Source: CAZEUZ01 sp964515805 (GTDB lineage Bacteria; Pseudomonadota; Gammaproteobacteria; Pseudomonadales; Cellvibrionaceae). Taken from it: 27,659 nt of DNA. A program made the translations under genes and the position numbers. How positions within the stretch are numbered: position 1 is the stretch's first letter; every line of letters starts with the position of its first letter. Where the stretch lies: positions 1 through 27,659 of the forward strand of contig CAZEUZ010000125.1 of the NCBI GenBank assembly GCA_964515805.1. The letters run 5' to 3'. Shown here piece after piece: positions 7,777 through 15,481 of this stretch. The notes below the pieces were generated by a model. That model searched no databases. It was given only the letters and a program-made list of their open reading frames with translations, and was not told the origin of the DNA.

Positions 7777-8117
7777 CAGATTATTTCTCGTTACTCTTTA
7801 TCTCTCGTTATTTTTCGTTACTTTTTACGCTCGGCAAAGCCAATTTTACTGGGGATCATTTTATCGCCATCCACTGGAAGCCGCCAGAGCCAATATCTGC
7901 AGCTCAGATACTGTATTGCATAAGCATTGGTTCAACTCAGAGAATATATGACGTTCATTTGTGTTTTTAAACGAATAATTATCCACTTGTCATGGTAGAC
8001 TATAGTTCAATTCTTTCACCACCATTCAGTAATATTGACGCCCTCCTCACTATACTTTGCTATGCAAATTCACAGCAATGGCCATTTCGATCATATCGAT
8101 TTTAAGGAAACAAAAAC
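7777..8117. other. Gene-free 341-base divergent region
   Basis: I see no convincing gene here. Three TCGTTA words lie at 7788-7793, 7805-7810 and 7815-7820, in the presumed 5' leader of the DJ-1-type gene. TATAGT and TATACT boxes and a TTGACG occur at about 8000-8060, but none combines into a well-spaced promoter. The stretch ends with AAGGAAAC, a good ribosome-binding site for the short frame at 8118. Confidence 0.6.
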
Positions 8118-8327
8118 ATGGATTCTTTGACACAAATGGCTTTAGGCGCCACCTGTGGAGAAAAGGACGATGACTTGCTTTTTGTCAACATCTACCCAAG
8201 GAATTTATCCTTAATGAAAGGAATAAAAGAACATCTGCCAATGGTCAAAAATGAATCACCAATAATTTTAATCAACTGTATGAATCTCAACCAATGTAAT
8301 TGTCAGCATACGAAAAGTCCAAACTGA
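8118..8327 (+). pseudogene. Probable 5' remnant of a PF04307 (YdjM-type) membrane-bound hydrolase
   Basis: The first 15 residues, MDSLTQMALGATCGE, match the characteristic N-terminus of the PF04307 metal-dependent hydrolases, whose members commonly begin MDSLTQAALGAxxGE. After that the similarity stops: the expected glycine/alanine-rich membrane segments and the LPDLDV motif are absent. A 69-residue total replaces a family length of roughly 300. AAGGA lies a suitable distance before the ATG, so the initiation signal is intact. The remaining 54 residues (beginning KDDDLLFVNIY) resemble nothing I know. The likely explanation is a deletion that kept the translation start and lost the body of the gene; a new small protein is the alternative. 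Confidence 0.45.
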
Positions 8328-8367
8328 TAGAATAGATACGATATACAGTCCTAATCATTACAAACAG

Positions 8368-8409
8368 CGATAGTTAAATACCGATAGTTAAATAGCAATG
8401 GTTAACATG
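8368..8409 (+). repeat. 14-bp tandem repeat covering the paiB-like start codon
   Basis: CGATAGTTAAATA is exact at 8368-8380 and 8382-8394 (14-bp period). A third, degenerate copy (9 of 14 matching) at 8396-8409 contains both candidate ATG codons (8398 and 8407) of the next gene. No Shine-Dalgarno is present in this stretch. Confidence 0.75.
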
Positions 8410-9048
8410 CATATTCCCTCAGCGTTTAAAGAGAATCATTTGGAGTCTCTGTATCAATTGATCGAAGATTATCCATTGGGGACATTGGTGTCTTCAGTAG
8501 CAAGTAAGCTAGACGCCAATCATATCCCCTTTTATCTCAATAAGGCGAATGTTGGCTCAGTGACACTACAAAGCCATATTGCCAAGGCTAATAACCTCTG
8601 GCGCCAATGCTGCGATGGACAAAGCATCCTGTTGGTTTTTCACGGGCCCAATGCCTATATCAGCCCAAATTTCTACCCCTCAAAACAACAAAACGCAAAA
8701 GTGGTTCCAACATGGAATTATGCGGTTGTCCATGTCAGAGGACGAATTTATTTCAAGCATGACAGCAAGTGGATTTTACAATTATTAGAAAAAATTTCCG
8801 ATATTCATGAATCCAATTCACAGGATACTCCATGGTCAGTCTCGGATGCACCAGCAGACTTCATTGCAAAACTTATCAAGGCGGTAGTAGGTTTGGAAAT
8901 CAAAATAGACGATATAGTAGGCAATTTTAAACTCAGTCAGAATAAAACGGATATCGATTACCAAGGTGTTTCAGATACCTTGAAACAATCAAATAAAGAA
9001 AATGAACAAGCAGTGTATAAACAGATGCGAGCAAACAATCTGAGTTGA
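8407..9048 (+). CDS. PaiB-like FMN-binding protein
   Basis: A 213-residue protein of the FMN-binding negative transcriptional regulator (PaiB, PF04299) family, with a split-barrel flavin-binding fold. Family blocks are MHIPSAF at the N-terminus, LGTLVSS, LQSHIAKANNLW, LLVFHGPNAYISPNFYPS, VVPTWNYAVVHVRGRI and the C-terminal GNFKLSQNKTDIDYQGV. The core looks intact, although the usual NRP of the KLSQNRP motif is NKT here. In Bacillus PaiB represses protease and sporulation genes; in proteobacteria the role is unproven. ATG 8407 matches the family start (MYIP-type); ATG 8398 adds three residues. Neither has a Shine-Dalgarno. It stands alone between the hydrolase remnant and the peroxiredoxin gene. 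Confidence 0.88.
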   Translation: MHIPSAFKENHLESLYQLIEDYPLGTLVSSVASKLDANHIPFYLNKANVGSVTLQSHIAKANNLWRQCCDGQSILLVFHGPNAYISPNFYPSKQQNAKVVPTWNYAVVHVRGRIYFKHDSKWILQLLEKISDIHESNSQDTPWSVSDAPADFIAKLIKAVVGLEIKIDDIVGNFKLSQNKTDIDYQGVSDTLKQSNKENEQAVYKQMRANNLS

Positions 9049-9136
9049 TATTCTCACTTTGTGTCCCCAACTTAATGAATTGTTTAGCAAACTGTGTCCT
9101 GACTAAATATTCTTTAACATAGGCTGAGGAGTCAAC

Positions 9137-9796
9137 ATGTCTTTACGCATTAACGATCAAGCACCCAACTTCCAAGTAGACACCACACAAGGCCCCATTG
9201 ACTTTCACGAATGGATTGGTGATGGCTGGGCTGTATTGTTTTCACACCCCAAAAATTTCACTCCTGTTTGTACCACAGAGCTAGGCTATATGGCCAAAAT
9301 CGAGCCAGAATTTGCCAAGCGTAATACTAAGATTATTGGTTTGAGTATCGACCCGATCGAAGATCACAAAGAATGGCTAAAAGATGTTGAAGAAGTCGGT
9401 GGCGCTAAAGTTAACTATCCAGTAATTGCCGACAACGACTTGAAAGTCGCCAAACTGTATAACATGTTTCCTGCGGACGAAACTGGCACCGCAGAGGGCA
9501 GAACGGCGATGACCAATGCCACGGTGCGATCAGTATTTATCATCGGACCTGACAAAAATATCAAATTGATGATTACCTACCCGATGACCACTGGTCGAAA
9601 TTTTGATGAGATACTGCGGGTTATCGATTCCATGCAACTCACTGCAAAACACAAGGTGGCAACGCCCGTGAATTGGCAACAAGGTGATGATGTTATTATC
9701 GTGCCCGCTGTATCTAATGAAGAAGCTGAAATAGTTTATCCCGATGGGTGGGAGACGGTTAAACCCTATCTACGTAAGGTTAAGCAACCCGACTAA
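9137..9796 (+). CDS. 1-Cys peroxiredoxin (Prx6 family)
   Basis: A 219-residue thiol peroxidase that reduces hydrogen peroxide and organic hydroperoxides. The active site is P38-K-N-F-T42-P-V-C45 with partner R131 (TVRSVFIIGP). The long C-terminal domain (HKVATPVNWQQGDDVIIVP, then YPDGWETVKPYLR) is the mark of the Prx6 subfamily. No resolving cysteine is evident, so an external reductant would be needed; the thioredoxin-like protein at 806 is a speculative candidate. GAGGAG sits well spaced before the ATG. Monocistronic, followed by a hairpin. Cytoplasmic, no signal peptide. Confidence 0.95.
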   Translation: MSLRINDQAPNFQVDTTQGPIDFHEWIGDGWAVLFSHPKNFTPVCTTELGYMAKIEPEFAKRNTKIIGLSIDPIEDHKEWLKDVEEVGGAKVNYPVIADNDLKVAKLYNMFPADETGTAEGRTAMTNATVRSVFIIGPDKNIKLMITYPMTTGRNFDEILRVIDSMQLTAKHKVATPVNWQQGDDVIIVPAVSNEEAEIVYPDGWETVKPYLRKVKQPD

Positions 9797-9812
9797 CTAG
9801 TCTAACCTAAGT

Positions 9813-9834
9813 TCCCCGTGTATGAGCACGGGGA
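9813..9834 (+). terminator. Hairpin downstream of the peroxiredoxin gene
   Basis: TCCCCGTG (9813-9820) pairs perfectly with CACGGGGA (9827-9834) around a 6-base loop TATGAG. It begins 17 bases after the peroxiredoxin stop. There is no following T-run, so it may be a weak terminator or an mRNA 3'-end stabiliser. Confidence 0.5.
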
Positions 9835-9867
9835 TAGAGTCCGCCAATTTTTAATAAGCCATTAGAC

Positions 9868-9896
9868 TTGACAGTGGGTAATCTCAACTTTAGACT
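9868..9896 (+). promoter_or_regulatory. Sigma-70 promoter of tRNA-Ala
   Basis: A perfect -35 TTGACA (9868-9873) and TAGACT (9891-9896, 4 of 6 to TATAAT) are separated by 17 bases. The discriminator CCGC is GC-rich, as in stringently controlled stable-RNA promoters. The predicted start is about 8 bases before the mature tRNA 5' end. Confidence 0.75.
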
Positions 9897-9910
9897 CCGC
9901 AATGACTGAT

Positions 9911-9986
9911 GGGGCTATAGCTCAGCTGGGAGAGCGCAACACTGGCAGTGTTGAGGTCGGCAGTTCGATCCTGCCTAGCTCCACCA
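9911..9986 (+). tRNA. tRNA-Ala (anticodon GGC)
   Basis: A complete 76-base cloverleaf. The acceptor stem GGGGCTA/TAGCTCC includes the G3:U70 wobble pair that is the alanine identity element. The anticodon stem is CAACA/TGTTG with loop CTGGCAG, placing GGC at 9944-9946 (reads GCC and GCU). The T arm is GGCAG-TTCGATC-CTGCC, the discriminator base is A, and CCA is encoded. It is a lone tRNA gene with its own promoter, outside any rRNA operon. The AT-rich flank 9987-10059 contains no gene. Confidence 0.97.
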
Positions 9987-10059
9987 AATATTTTCTAGAT
10001 CTACTAGATACTTTCTAACCCTACCAAATACTTCGATTACCCTACCTTACTTATCACTT

Positions 10060-10359
10060 TCAACGTTCTTCTGGCTGCGGAAGCACTTTATCGAGGCGTT
10101 GATGAAGTTGAACTAATAACTGTTCTTCATCCGGTCTTTTTTGATATTGCTGCAATTTAATCAATTCATCAGCTAAGTTTAGCGCTGCAATCACTGCGAT
10201 CCGATCCATACCAATCACTGAGCTATTGGTACGGATGTCACGCATCCGATGATCCAACTCTGCTGCCGCTTTTAATAAACTTTCTCGTTCATCAGTTTTA
10301 CAGGCAACTTGATAGTCTTTTTCCAAAATATGAACGGTGACAGTTTCTGTTGAAGGCAT
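10060..10359 (-). CDS. zapA: ZapA, FtsZ-associated cell division protein
   Basis: A 99-residue cytoplasmic protein that bundles FtsZ filaments at the division ring. The N-terminal globular part (TVTVHILEKDYQVAC, then ESLLKAAAELDHRMRDIR) is the family signature. It is followed by the helix DRIAVIAALNLADELI and a coiled-coil C-terminus that mediates tetramerisation. ATG 10359 matches the usual start just before VTV; an upstream TTG (10374) would add five residues. The gene lies 15 bases after the TIGR02449-type gene, so the two form a unit. The 6S RNA gene that often follows zapA in gammaproteobacteria is not seen here. Confidence 0.93.
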   Translation of the reverse strand: MPSTETVTVHILEKDYQVACKTDERESLLKAAAELDHRMRDIRTNSSVIGMDRIAVIAALNLADELIKLQQYQKRPDEEQLLVQLHQRLDKVLPQPEER

Positions 10360-10374
10360 AATGATTTTCGGCAA

Positions 10375-10587
10375 CTAATTGATATTTTCTTCCAAGCTTT
10401 TCAAGTGAGTAATCATCGCTTCTACACGATTGCAGGCAAGGTTATTTTTCTCAATCAATTGAGTACGCTCTGATTGCCATTGACGTTCCTGTTGTTTAAG
10501 TAATTCATTATCTCGCTTTAGCCGTTCACTGTAATTTATCAGGTTATCCAGCTTTTCAGCTAACTGTTGTAAGGTATGTTGGGGCAT
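10375..10587 (-). CDS. Small coiled-coil protein (TIGR02449-like, ZapB-resembling)
   Basis: A 70-residue, almost entirely helical protein with heptad spacing of Leu/Ile from residue 5 to 68 (LQQLAEKLDNLI, then LKRDNELLKQQE). It matches the TIGR02449 type of small protein encoded directly upstream of zapA in many gammaproteobacteria. Size and coiled-coil character recall ZapB, the ZapA partner, which makes a division role plausible but unproven. Its stop is 15 bases before the zapA ATG. ATG 10587 is the only good start and no strong Shine-Dalgarno is visible. Confidence 0.82.
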   Translation of the reverse strand: MPQHTLQQLAEKLDNLINYSERLKRDNELLKQQERQWQSERTQLIEKNNLACNRVEAMITHLKSLEENIN

Positions 10588-10725
10588 GCAATGTCAACTC
10601 TACTTGTTAAATTCTGTCATTCATCAACATTTATAGTTTATCAATTTTTTTCTTTTTACTTACGACCGAATGCAGTGCAAACTTAAGCTGTGATCCTACA
10701 GAAATATATAAAATTGTAAAGCGCC

Positions 10726-11388
10726 ATGGCGCGAGAACACTCTATGGTTAATTGGCAAGATATCGATACCGTTTTGTTGGATATGGATGGCACATTGCTG
10801 GACTTACATTACGATAATTATTTCTGGTTATCTTATTTGCCACAGCGTTATGCAAATATTCACGGCACCAGCTTGTCGCAGGCAAAAAAAATAGTAGAAA
10901 ATCACTCTCATACTGTGAGAGGTACGCTCAAGTGGTACTGTCTGGATTATTGGTCAGATATCTTAAAATTAGATATCGTACTGTTAAAAAAAGAAGTCCA
11001 ATACAAAATCAAAGAACGGCCGCACTGTAGAGATTTTCTAGATTTTCTGTTGGTTAATGATAAAAAAGTAGCCCTAGTTACCAATGCTCACCCCCAGACT
11101 CTGGCGCTCAAACTATCGCTGACTTCTATCGGTGAGCAGTTGGATAACATCGTCTCCTCACATCAATTCCAACAGCCCAAAGAAAGTCAGATTTTTTGGA
11201 AAATGCTGCACGAACAGTTAGATTTTGATCCGGAACGAACACTGTTTATCGACGATACCGTACAAATTTTAAGAGCGGCGGAAAAATTTGGTATAAAACA
11301 TATCATGGCAATCCATCAACCTGACAGCCAAATACAACGAACAGTAGACGATATTCCGGCTTTTTATCACTTTGATGAGATTATGTAA
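10726..11388 (+). CDS. yrfG: HAD hydrolase, YrfG-type GMP/IMP nucleotidase
   Basis: A 220-residue HAD phosphatase that in E. coli (YrfG) dephosphorylates GMP and IMP. Motif I is LLD19-M-D21-GTLLDL, motif II is ALVTNAHP, the motif III lysine is in QPKESQIFW, and motif IV is LFIDDT. The helical cap carries the family blocks NYFWLSYLPQRYA and RGTLKWYCLDYW, close to YrfG. ATG 10726 is used; ATG 10744 (MVNWQDIDTVLL) is a good alternative nearer the family start. A TATATA box at about 10707 could be a -10. It is convergent with hemL, with a 20-base gap. Confidence 0.9.
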   Translation: MAREHSMVNWQDIDTVLLDMDGTLLDLHYDNYFWLSYLPQRYANIHGTSLSQAKKIVENHSHTVRGTLKWYCLDYWSDILKLDIVLLKKEVQYKIKERPHCRDFLDFLLVNDKKVALVTNAHPQTLALKLSLTSIGEQLDNIVSSHQFQQPKESQIFWKMLHEQLDFDPERTLFIDDTVQILRAAEKFGIKHIMAIHQPDSQIQRTVDDIPAFYHFDEIM

Positions 11389-11408
11389 TCTTTTTCTCTG
11401 GGCTATCT

Positions 11409-12695
11409 CTATGACCAATGATCAAAAATTTCACCAACCACTTCCAAAGTGGTGGCAATATCTTCATCACTGTGAACAATAGACATAAATCCCGCCTCAT
11501 AGCTTGCGGGCGCTAAATAGATACCACCTGCCAACATTTTGTGAAAAAAATCACTAAACCGATCGCTATCTGCATTAATCACTTGCTGATAGTTAATAAT
11601 TTTTTTCTCTTCAGTGAATAAAAAGCCAAACATTGAACCAACAGAATTAGTCGCCATAGGCACCCCGGTTTTGTCGGCGCATTGCTGTAATCCGGTGACC
11701 AGCTTTTTGGTCTTAGCAAACAGTTTTGGGTAAAAATTATTATCGGCGGCAATAGTATCCAATGTCGCTATGCCTGCCGCCATGGCGATAGGATTACCTG
11801 ATAGCGTACCCGCTTGATAAATTGGGCCGACAGGTGCAATTTGTTCCATGATTTCTCGCTTGCCGCCAAAGGCACCGACAGGCATACCACCGCCAATGAC
11901 TTTTCCCAAAGTGATCAAATCGGCATCTACCTGGCAGTGATCCTGAGCACCGCCAGGCGCAACGCGAAAACCTGTCATAACTTCATCAAAGATAAGCACT
12001 GAGCCGTATTTATCACAGACCTCTCTAAGGGTTTGCAAGAATCCGGCTACCGGTGGTACGCAATTCATATTGCCAGTGACCGGTTCGACGATAATAGCGG
12101 CAATCTGTTCACCCATTTGCTCAAAAAGGGTTTTGACTTGATCGATATCATTGTAAGTCAACGTAACCGTATGATCGGCCAAACTCGTGGGAACGCCGGG
12201 CGAACTGGGAATTCCCAGGGTGAGCGCACCCGATCCGGCCTTGACGAGTAACGAATCGGAATGACCGTGGTAACAGCCTTCGAATTTGACAATCTTGTCA
12301 CGATGAGTGAAGCCTCGGGCAAGACGAATAGCGCTCATTGTCGCCTCAGTGCCAGAATTGACGAAACGTACCAATTCCATATTGGGGACACGTCGGCATA
12401 GCCTCTGCGCTAATTCCGTTTCAATTTCCGTGGGCGCACCGAAACTCAACCCACTAGGTAATTTTTTGGTGACGGCTTCGACAACTGCGGGATGAGCGTG
12501 CCCCAGTATCATCGGTCCCCAGGATAAGACATAATCAATATAGCACTGATCGTCTTCGTCGAACAAATAAGGACCCTGCGCTTTCTTAATAAACACAGGC
12601 GTACCACCGACCGCTTTGAACGCCCTTACTGGTGAATTCACGCCACCAGGAATATGCTGCTGGGCTCGATTAAAGAGTGTGTGCGAACGTGACAT
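11409..12695 (-). CDS. hemL: HemL, glutamate-1-semialdehyde 2,1-aminomutase
   Basis: A PLP enzyme that converts glutamate-1-semialdehyde to 5-aminolevulinate, the first dedicated tetrapyrrole precursor in the C5 pathway. It is full length at 428 residues. The PLP lysine is K265 in ITLGKVIGGGMPVGAFGG; other family blocks are IPGGVNSPVRAF, FVNSGTEATMSAIRLAR, EGCYHGHSD and IFDEVMTGFR. It begins 8 bases after hldE ends, so the two are almost certainly co-transcribed. The thiE neighbour found in some relatives is absent. Confidence 0.97.
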   Translation of the reverse strand: MSRSHTLFNRAQQHIPGGVNSPVRAFKAVGGTPVFIKKAQGPYLFDEDDQCYIDYVLSWGPMILGHAHPAVVEAVTKKLPSGLSFGAPTEIETELAQRLCRRVPNMELVRFVNSGTEATMSAIRLARGFTHRDKIVKFEGCYHGHSDSLLVKAGSGALTLGIPSSPGVPTSLADHTVTLTYNDIDQVKTLFEQMGEQIAAIIVEPVTGNMNCVPPVAGFLQTLREVCDKYGSVLIFDEVMTGFRVAPGGAQDHCQVDADLITLGKVIGGGMPVGAFGGKREIMEQIAPVGPIYQAGTLSGNPIAMAAGIATLDTIAADNNFYPKLFAKTKKLVTGLQQCADKTGVPMATNSVGSMFGFLFTEEKKIINYQQVINADSDRFSDFFHKMLAGGIYLAPASYEAGFMSIVHSDEDIATTLEVVGEIFDHWS

Positions 12696-12703
12696 AGGGT
12701 TCC

Positions 12704-14146
12704 TTAGGCTGAGATTATCTTGTCAATAATAGCGGTGGTCGAACAACCCGCAACCAAATCGATTACCCGCACTTCACCACCAGCTGCAGTTACTGTTTGG
12801 TAACCAACAACCTCATTGGGTTGGTAGTCGCTTCCCTTGACTAGGATATTTGGAACGATGGTATCGATAAGCGTCGCCGGTGTATCCTCTTCGAAGGCAA
12901 CGACCCAGTCCACGCAAGCTAACGCCGCTAATACCTGCATTCGATTTTCTAAACTATTCACCGGCCGCTGTCGACCTTTCAAACGACGTACTGAGTCATC
13001 GGAATTAACGGCAACGATCAATCTATCTCCAAGCTTACGCGCCTCATTAAGATAATGCACATGACCAGCATGCAGAATATCAAAACAGCCATTGGTCATT
13101 ACTATGGTTTCAGCTTTTGATCTGGCGAGTTGAACTTGTTGAGTTAATATTATCGGAGTCACTATACCCATCTGGTTAGAAATATGTGAATGCGCTAAGT
13201 TGCCCACAGCGGCTCGCAATTCAGTCAATGTGACGGTCGCCGTGCCCATTTTGCCAACAACAATGCCAGCCGCTACATTTGCCAGTGTCACCGCATCATA
13301 AAAATTGTACTTCGCTGCTAGGGCAGTAGCTAAAATAGCAACAACGGTATCGCCAGCACCAGTGACGTCATAGACTTCCTTGACTTGCGCCGGCAAATGA
13401 AAAGCTTCGGCATTTTTCTGAAATAAGGACATCCCTTTCTCACTGCGGGTGACTAACAATGCGTCCAAGTTGTGATGATCGACCAACTGCTGGGCACTAT
13501 TGGCAAAAGAAATTTCATCGTTTTGCCGACCAACCACTGCCTCGAACTCAGACATATTCGGCGTCAATAGCGTTGCACCCTGGTAGATAGAAAAATCAGC
13601 GCCTTTAGGATCTACCAATACAGTTTTTTGATGCTCACGGCAATACGACAATAATTTTGGTAATAGTGGCTTTAATGTGCCTTTATTGTAGTCGGAAAGT
13701 ACTACTACATCGACCTTACACAAAGTATCAATCACATTACCTAACAACTGATTATGGTCATAGGAAACAAACCCATCTTCCGTATCGAGCCGGATCAATT
13801 GCTGATTGCGGCTAATGACTCGCAATTTAGTGATAGTTTTGCTCTCAGTCACCGAGAGATGGGACTCGATTCCGGACTGAGTAACCAGCTGTTGAAGTTG
13901 CTGGCCAGCAGTATCGTTGCCAACCAATCCCATCAGTACGACTGTTGCATCAAGTGCAGCGATATTTAAGGCGACATTAGCAGCGCCACCTAAACGTTGA
14001 TAACTGTCGTGAACATGAACCACCGGTACGGGCGCTTCTGGTGATATACGTTCAGTATCGCCGGAATAGTAAGTGTCCAACATCACATCGCCCAAAACCA
14101 GAACACGGGCGTTTTTAAAATCAATTAGCTTGTTATTCAAACTCAT
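12704..14146 (-). CDS. hldE: HldE, bifunctional heptose-7-phosphate kinase / heptose-1-phosphate adenylyltransferase
   Basis: Makes ADP-heptose for the LPS inner core. The N-terminal half (about 1-320) is a PfkB/ribokinase-type kinase with RLGGAANVALN and the catalytic TGAGD266T. The C-terminal part (about 345-480) is a nucleotidyltransferase with TNGCFDILHAGH (351-362), whose HxGH motif binds the nucleotide, and VNSDDSVRRLKG. At 480 residues it has the normal fused length. First gene of a two-gene unit with hemL. The ATG at 14146 has no obvious Shine-Dalgarno. Confidence 0.96.
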   Translation of the reverse strand: MSLNNKLIDFKNARVLVLGDVMLDTYYSGDTERISPEAPVPVVHVHDSYQRLGGAANVALNIAALDATVVLMGLVGNDTAGQQLQQLVTQSGIESHLSVTESKTITKLRVISRNQQLIRLDTEDGFVSYDHNQLLGNVIDTLCKVDVVVLSDYNKGTLKPLLPKLLSYCREHQKTVLVDPKGADFSIYQGATLLTPNMSEFEAVVGRQNDEISFANSAQQLVDHHNLDALLVTRSEKGMSLFQKNAEAFHLPAQVKEVYDVTGAGDTVVAILATALAAKYNFYDAVTLANVAAGIVVGKMGTATVTLTELRAAVGNLAHSHISNQMGIVTPIILTQQVQLARSKAETIVMTNGCFDILHAGHVHYLNEARKLGDRLIVAVNSDDSVRRLKGRQRPVNSLENRMQVLAALACVDWVVAFEEDTPATLIDTIVPNILVKGSDYQPNEVVGYQTVTAAGGEVRVIDLVAGCSTTAIIDKIISA

Positions 14147-14194
14147 TAGAAAATTTTAGTGTACAGTGGATGAATATAAATTGAGTGGATTTGA

Positions 14195-14809
14195 CTAAAA
14201 AAACCACCAGCCACGCCGCATGCGTTTTTCACAGCCTTGTAACTGTTTTTGATAAGTCTGCGCACGACTCGCCACTTTTCTGGCAACCTTTGTTAACCAC
14301 GGTTTGTTGCGGTAAGTCCCTCTCTCATAACCGCCATGACCTTCGTGGTAAGCTAGATAAAGATTATAAGTATCGCTTAACTTGACGCCATTGCGTTTAC
14401 TAGTCTGACTGTTGTACCAACCGATAAAGTCAATGGCGTCATCAAATTCATCTCTATCGGCAAAACGATTGCCACTGGACTTTTTATACCACTGCCAAGT
14501 TTCATCTTTAACTTGAGAGTAACCGTAGGCACTACTGAGACGAGGGCCGGGAATAATCCAGAGTATCTTGGTCCGCGGCGGTTTAGCCTTGGCGCGAAAA
14601 CCAGACTCCTGACGCATAATCGACATCATTACCGGTATGGCAGAGCCCCAGTGCTGTTGCGATTTTTTTGCCTTTTTATACCAACCGGCCTTTTCATCAA
14701 AAACGTGGCACAAATTATCGATATGGCGAGGCGGTGAACTGGCGCAGGATGACAACAAAATGGCCAATGATATTAAAACAAACGATGAGCGGTAACGGTT
14801 AACAATCAT
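14195..14809 (-). CDS. Lytic transglycosylase-like (SLT) lipoprotein
   Basis: A 204-residue predicted outer-membrane or periplasmic lipoprotein. The signal peptide is hydrophobic (SSFVLISLAILLS) with lipobox LSSC22, giving a lipidated Cys22. The SLT lysozyme-like domain shows the catalytic glutamate E68 in IMRQESGF, followed by AYGYSQV and a late YHEGHGGYERGTY block. It should cleave peptidoglycan glycan strands with 1,6-anhydro product formation; the individual Mlt/Slt class is not assigned. The C-terminus is short and basic, ending RMRRGWWFF. It is separated from hldE by 48 bases and may be independently transcribed. Confidence 0.87.
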   Translation of the reverse strand: MIVNRYRSSFVLISLAILLSSCASSPPRHIDNLCHVFDEKAGWYKKAKKSQQHWGSAIPVMMSIMRQESGFRAKAKPPRTKILWIIPGPRLSSAYGYSQVKDETWQWYKKSSGNRFADRDEFDDAIDFIGWYNSQTSKRNGVKLSDTYNLYLAYHEGHGGYERGTYRNKPWLTKVARKVASRAQTYQKQLQGCEKRMRRGWWFF

Positions 14810-14912
14810 TATCGGGCTAGTTTAATACAAAAAACCCAAGCTCCATAGCAGAATGGTTTATTTTAAAGCTATTCTAAACAATGTCTTGAGATAAAGTTAA
14901 CCGCTGTTTCGA

Positions 14913-14941
14913 TTGACAAGCAATGGCTTTGCTCTTACCCT
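14913..14941 (+). promoter_or_regulatory. Candidate sigma-70 promoter for the secreted orphan gene
   Basis: A perfect TTGACA (14913-14918), a 17-base spacer and TACCCT (14936-14941, 3 of 6 to TATAAT) lie about 55 bases upstream of the ATG at 14996. Confidence 0.4.
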
Positions 14942-14995
14942 CACTCTCGAATCACTTATTGGGTCCAGCACCAGCAAGATTATAGGAGTTGTGTG

Positions 14996-15475
14996 ATGAA
15001 AAATGCTTACTTTGTATGGATTGTATTTTTTGCATTCGGCGTAATATCGCAAATAACAAGCGCTAATCCATCGAATACGTCTACATCAGCAAAAAAGAAT
15101 AGTGTTGAAGAAATCCAAACCATCCAGTTTCTCAATTCAAATATCTTTGACAAACAATTGTCCAGGACATTAAGCAGTAAAGAACCTACTGTAAAAGTCA
15201 CCTTTCCGATAGTATTTACAACCAATGAAATTCCCGAACGAATCGACAAGTGGCTAGTTGCTATCCAGGATTATGAAGGAACGATTGATGTACAACCGGA
15301 ACAAGTAGAACGAGGATTACTCGATGATTTCGTCAAGTCACTGATCAATGGCATTTACGAAAGAATTAAGGAAAAGCTACTGTACAGCCCTGCCAAAAAC
15401 TACAACGCGACCGTATTTTATGAACCCAGAACAGGCAATGTCACTCGGGTTATGTTTTTAAAAAAATCTTCTTAG
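14996..15475 (+). CDS. Secreted protein of unknown function
   Basis: A 159-residue protein I do not recognise. A clear signal peptide (KNAYFVWIVFFAFGVIS, likely cut after TSA at about residue 23) directs it to the periplasm or outside. A Ser/Thr/Asn-rich linker follows, then a compact domain of about 110 residues: VKVTFPIVFTTNEIPERIDKW, a segment LLDDFVKSLINGIYERIKEKL that looks helical, and YNATVFYEPRTGNVTRVMF at the end, which looks like beta strands. No cysteines or catalytic motif stand out. AGGAG (14984-14988) is 7 bases from ATG 14996 and 4 from a GTG at 14993, favouring 14996. It converges on ligA with only 6 bases between the stops. Confidence 0.8.
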   Translation: MKNAYFVWIVFFAFGVISQITSANPSNTSTSAKKNSVEEIQTIQFLNSNIFDKQLSRTLSSKEPTVKVTFPIVFTTNEIPERIDKWLVAIQDYEGTIDVQPEQVERGLLDDFVKSLINGIYERIKEKLLYSPAKNYNATVFYEPRTGNVTRVMFLKKSS

Positions 15476-15481
15476 TCATTG

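Noticed and set aside
7788..7820. Three TCGTTA words as a regulator-binding array
   Set aside because: Short, unevenly spaced (17 and 10 bases) and in T-rich DNA; not enough for an operator call.
9983..10032. ACCAAATA repeated after the tRNA (possible attachment-site duplication)
   Set aside because: Only about 8 matching bases and no integrase or mobile gene nearby; a chance match in AT-rich DNA is more likely.
9987..10059. 6S RNA gene near zapA
   Set aside because: 6S RNA, when linked, lies downstream of zapA on the same strand; the 73 bases here are too short and show no suitable hairpin.
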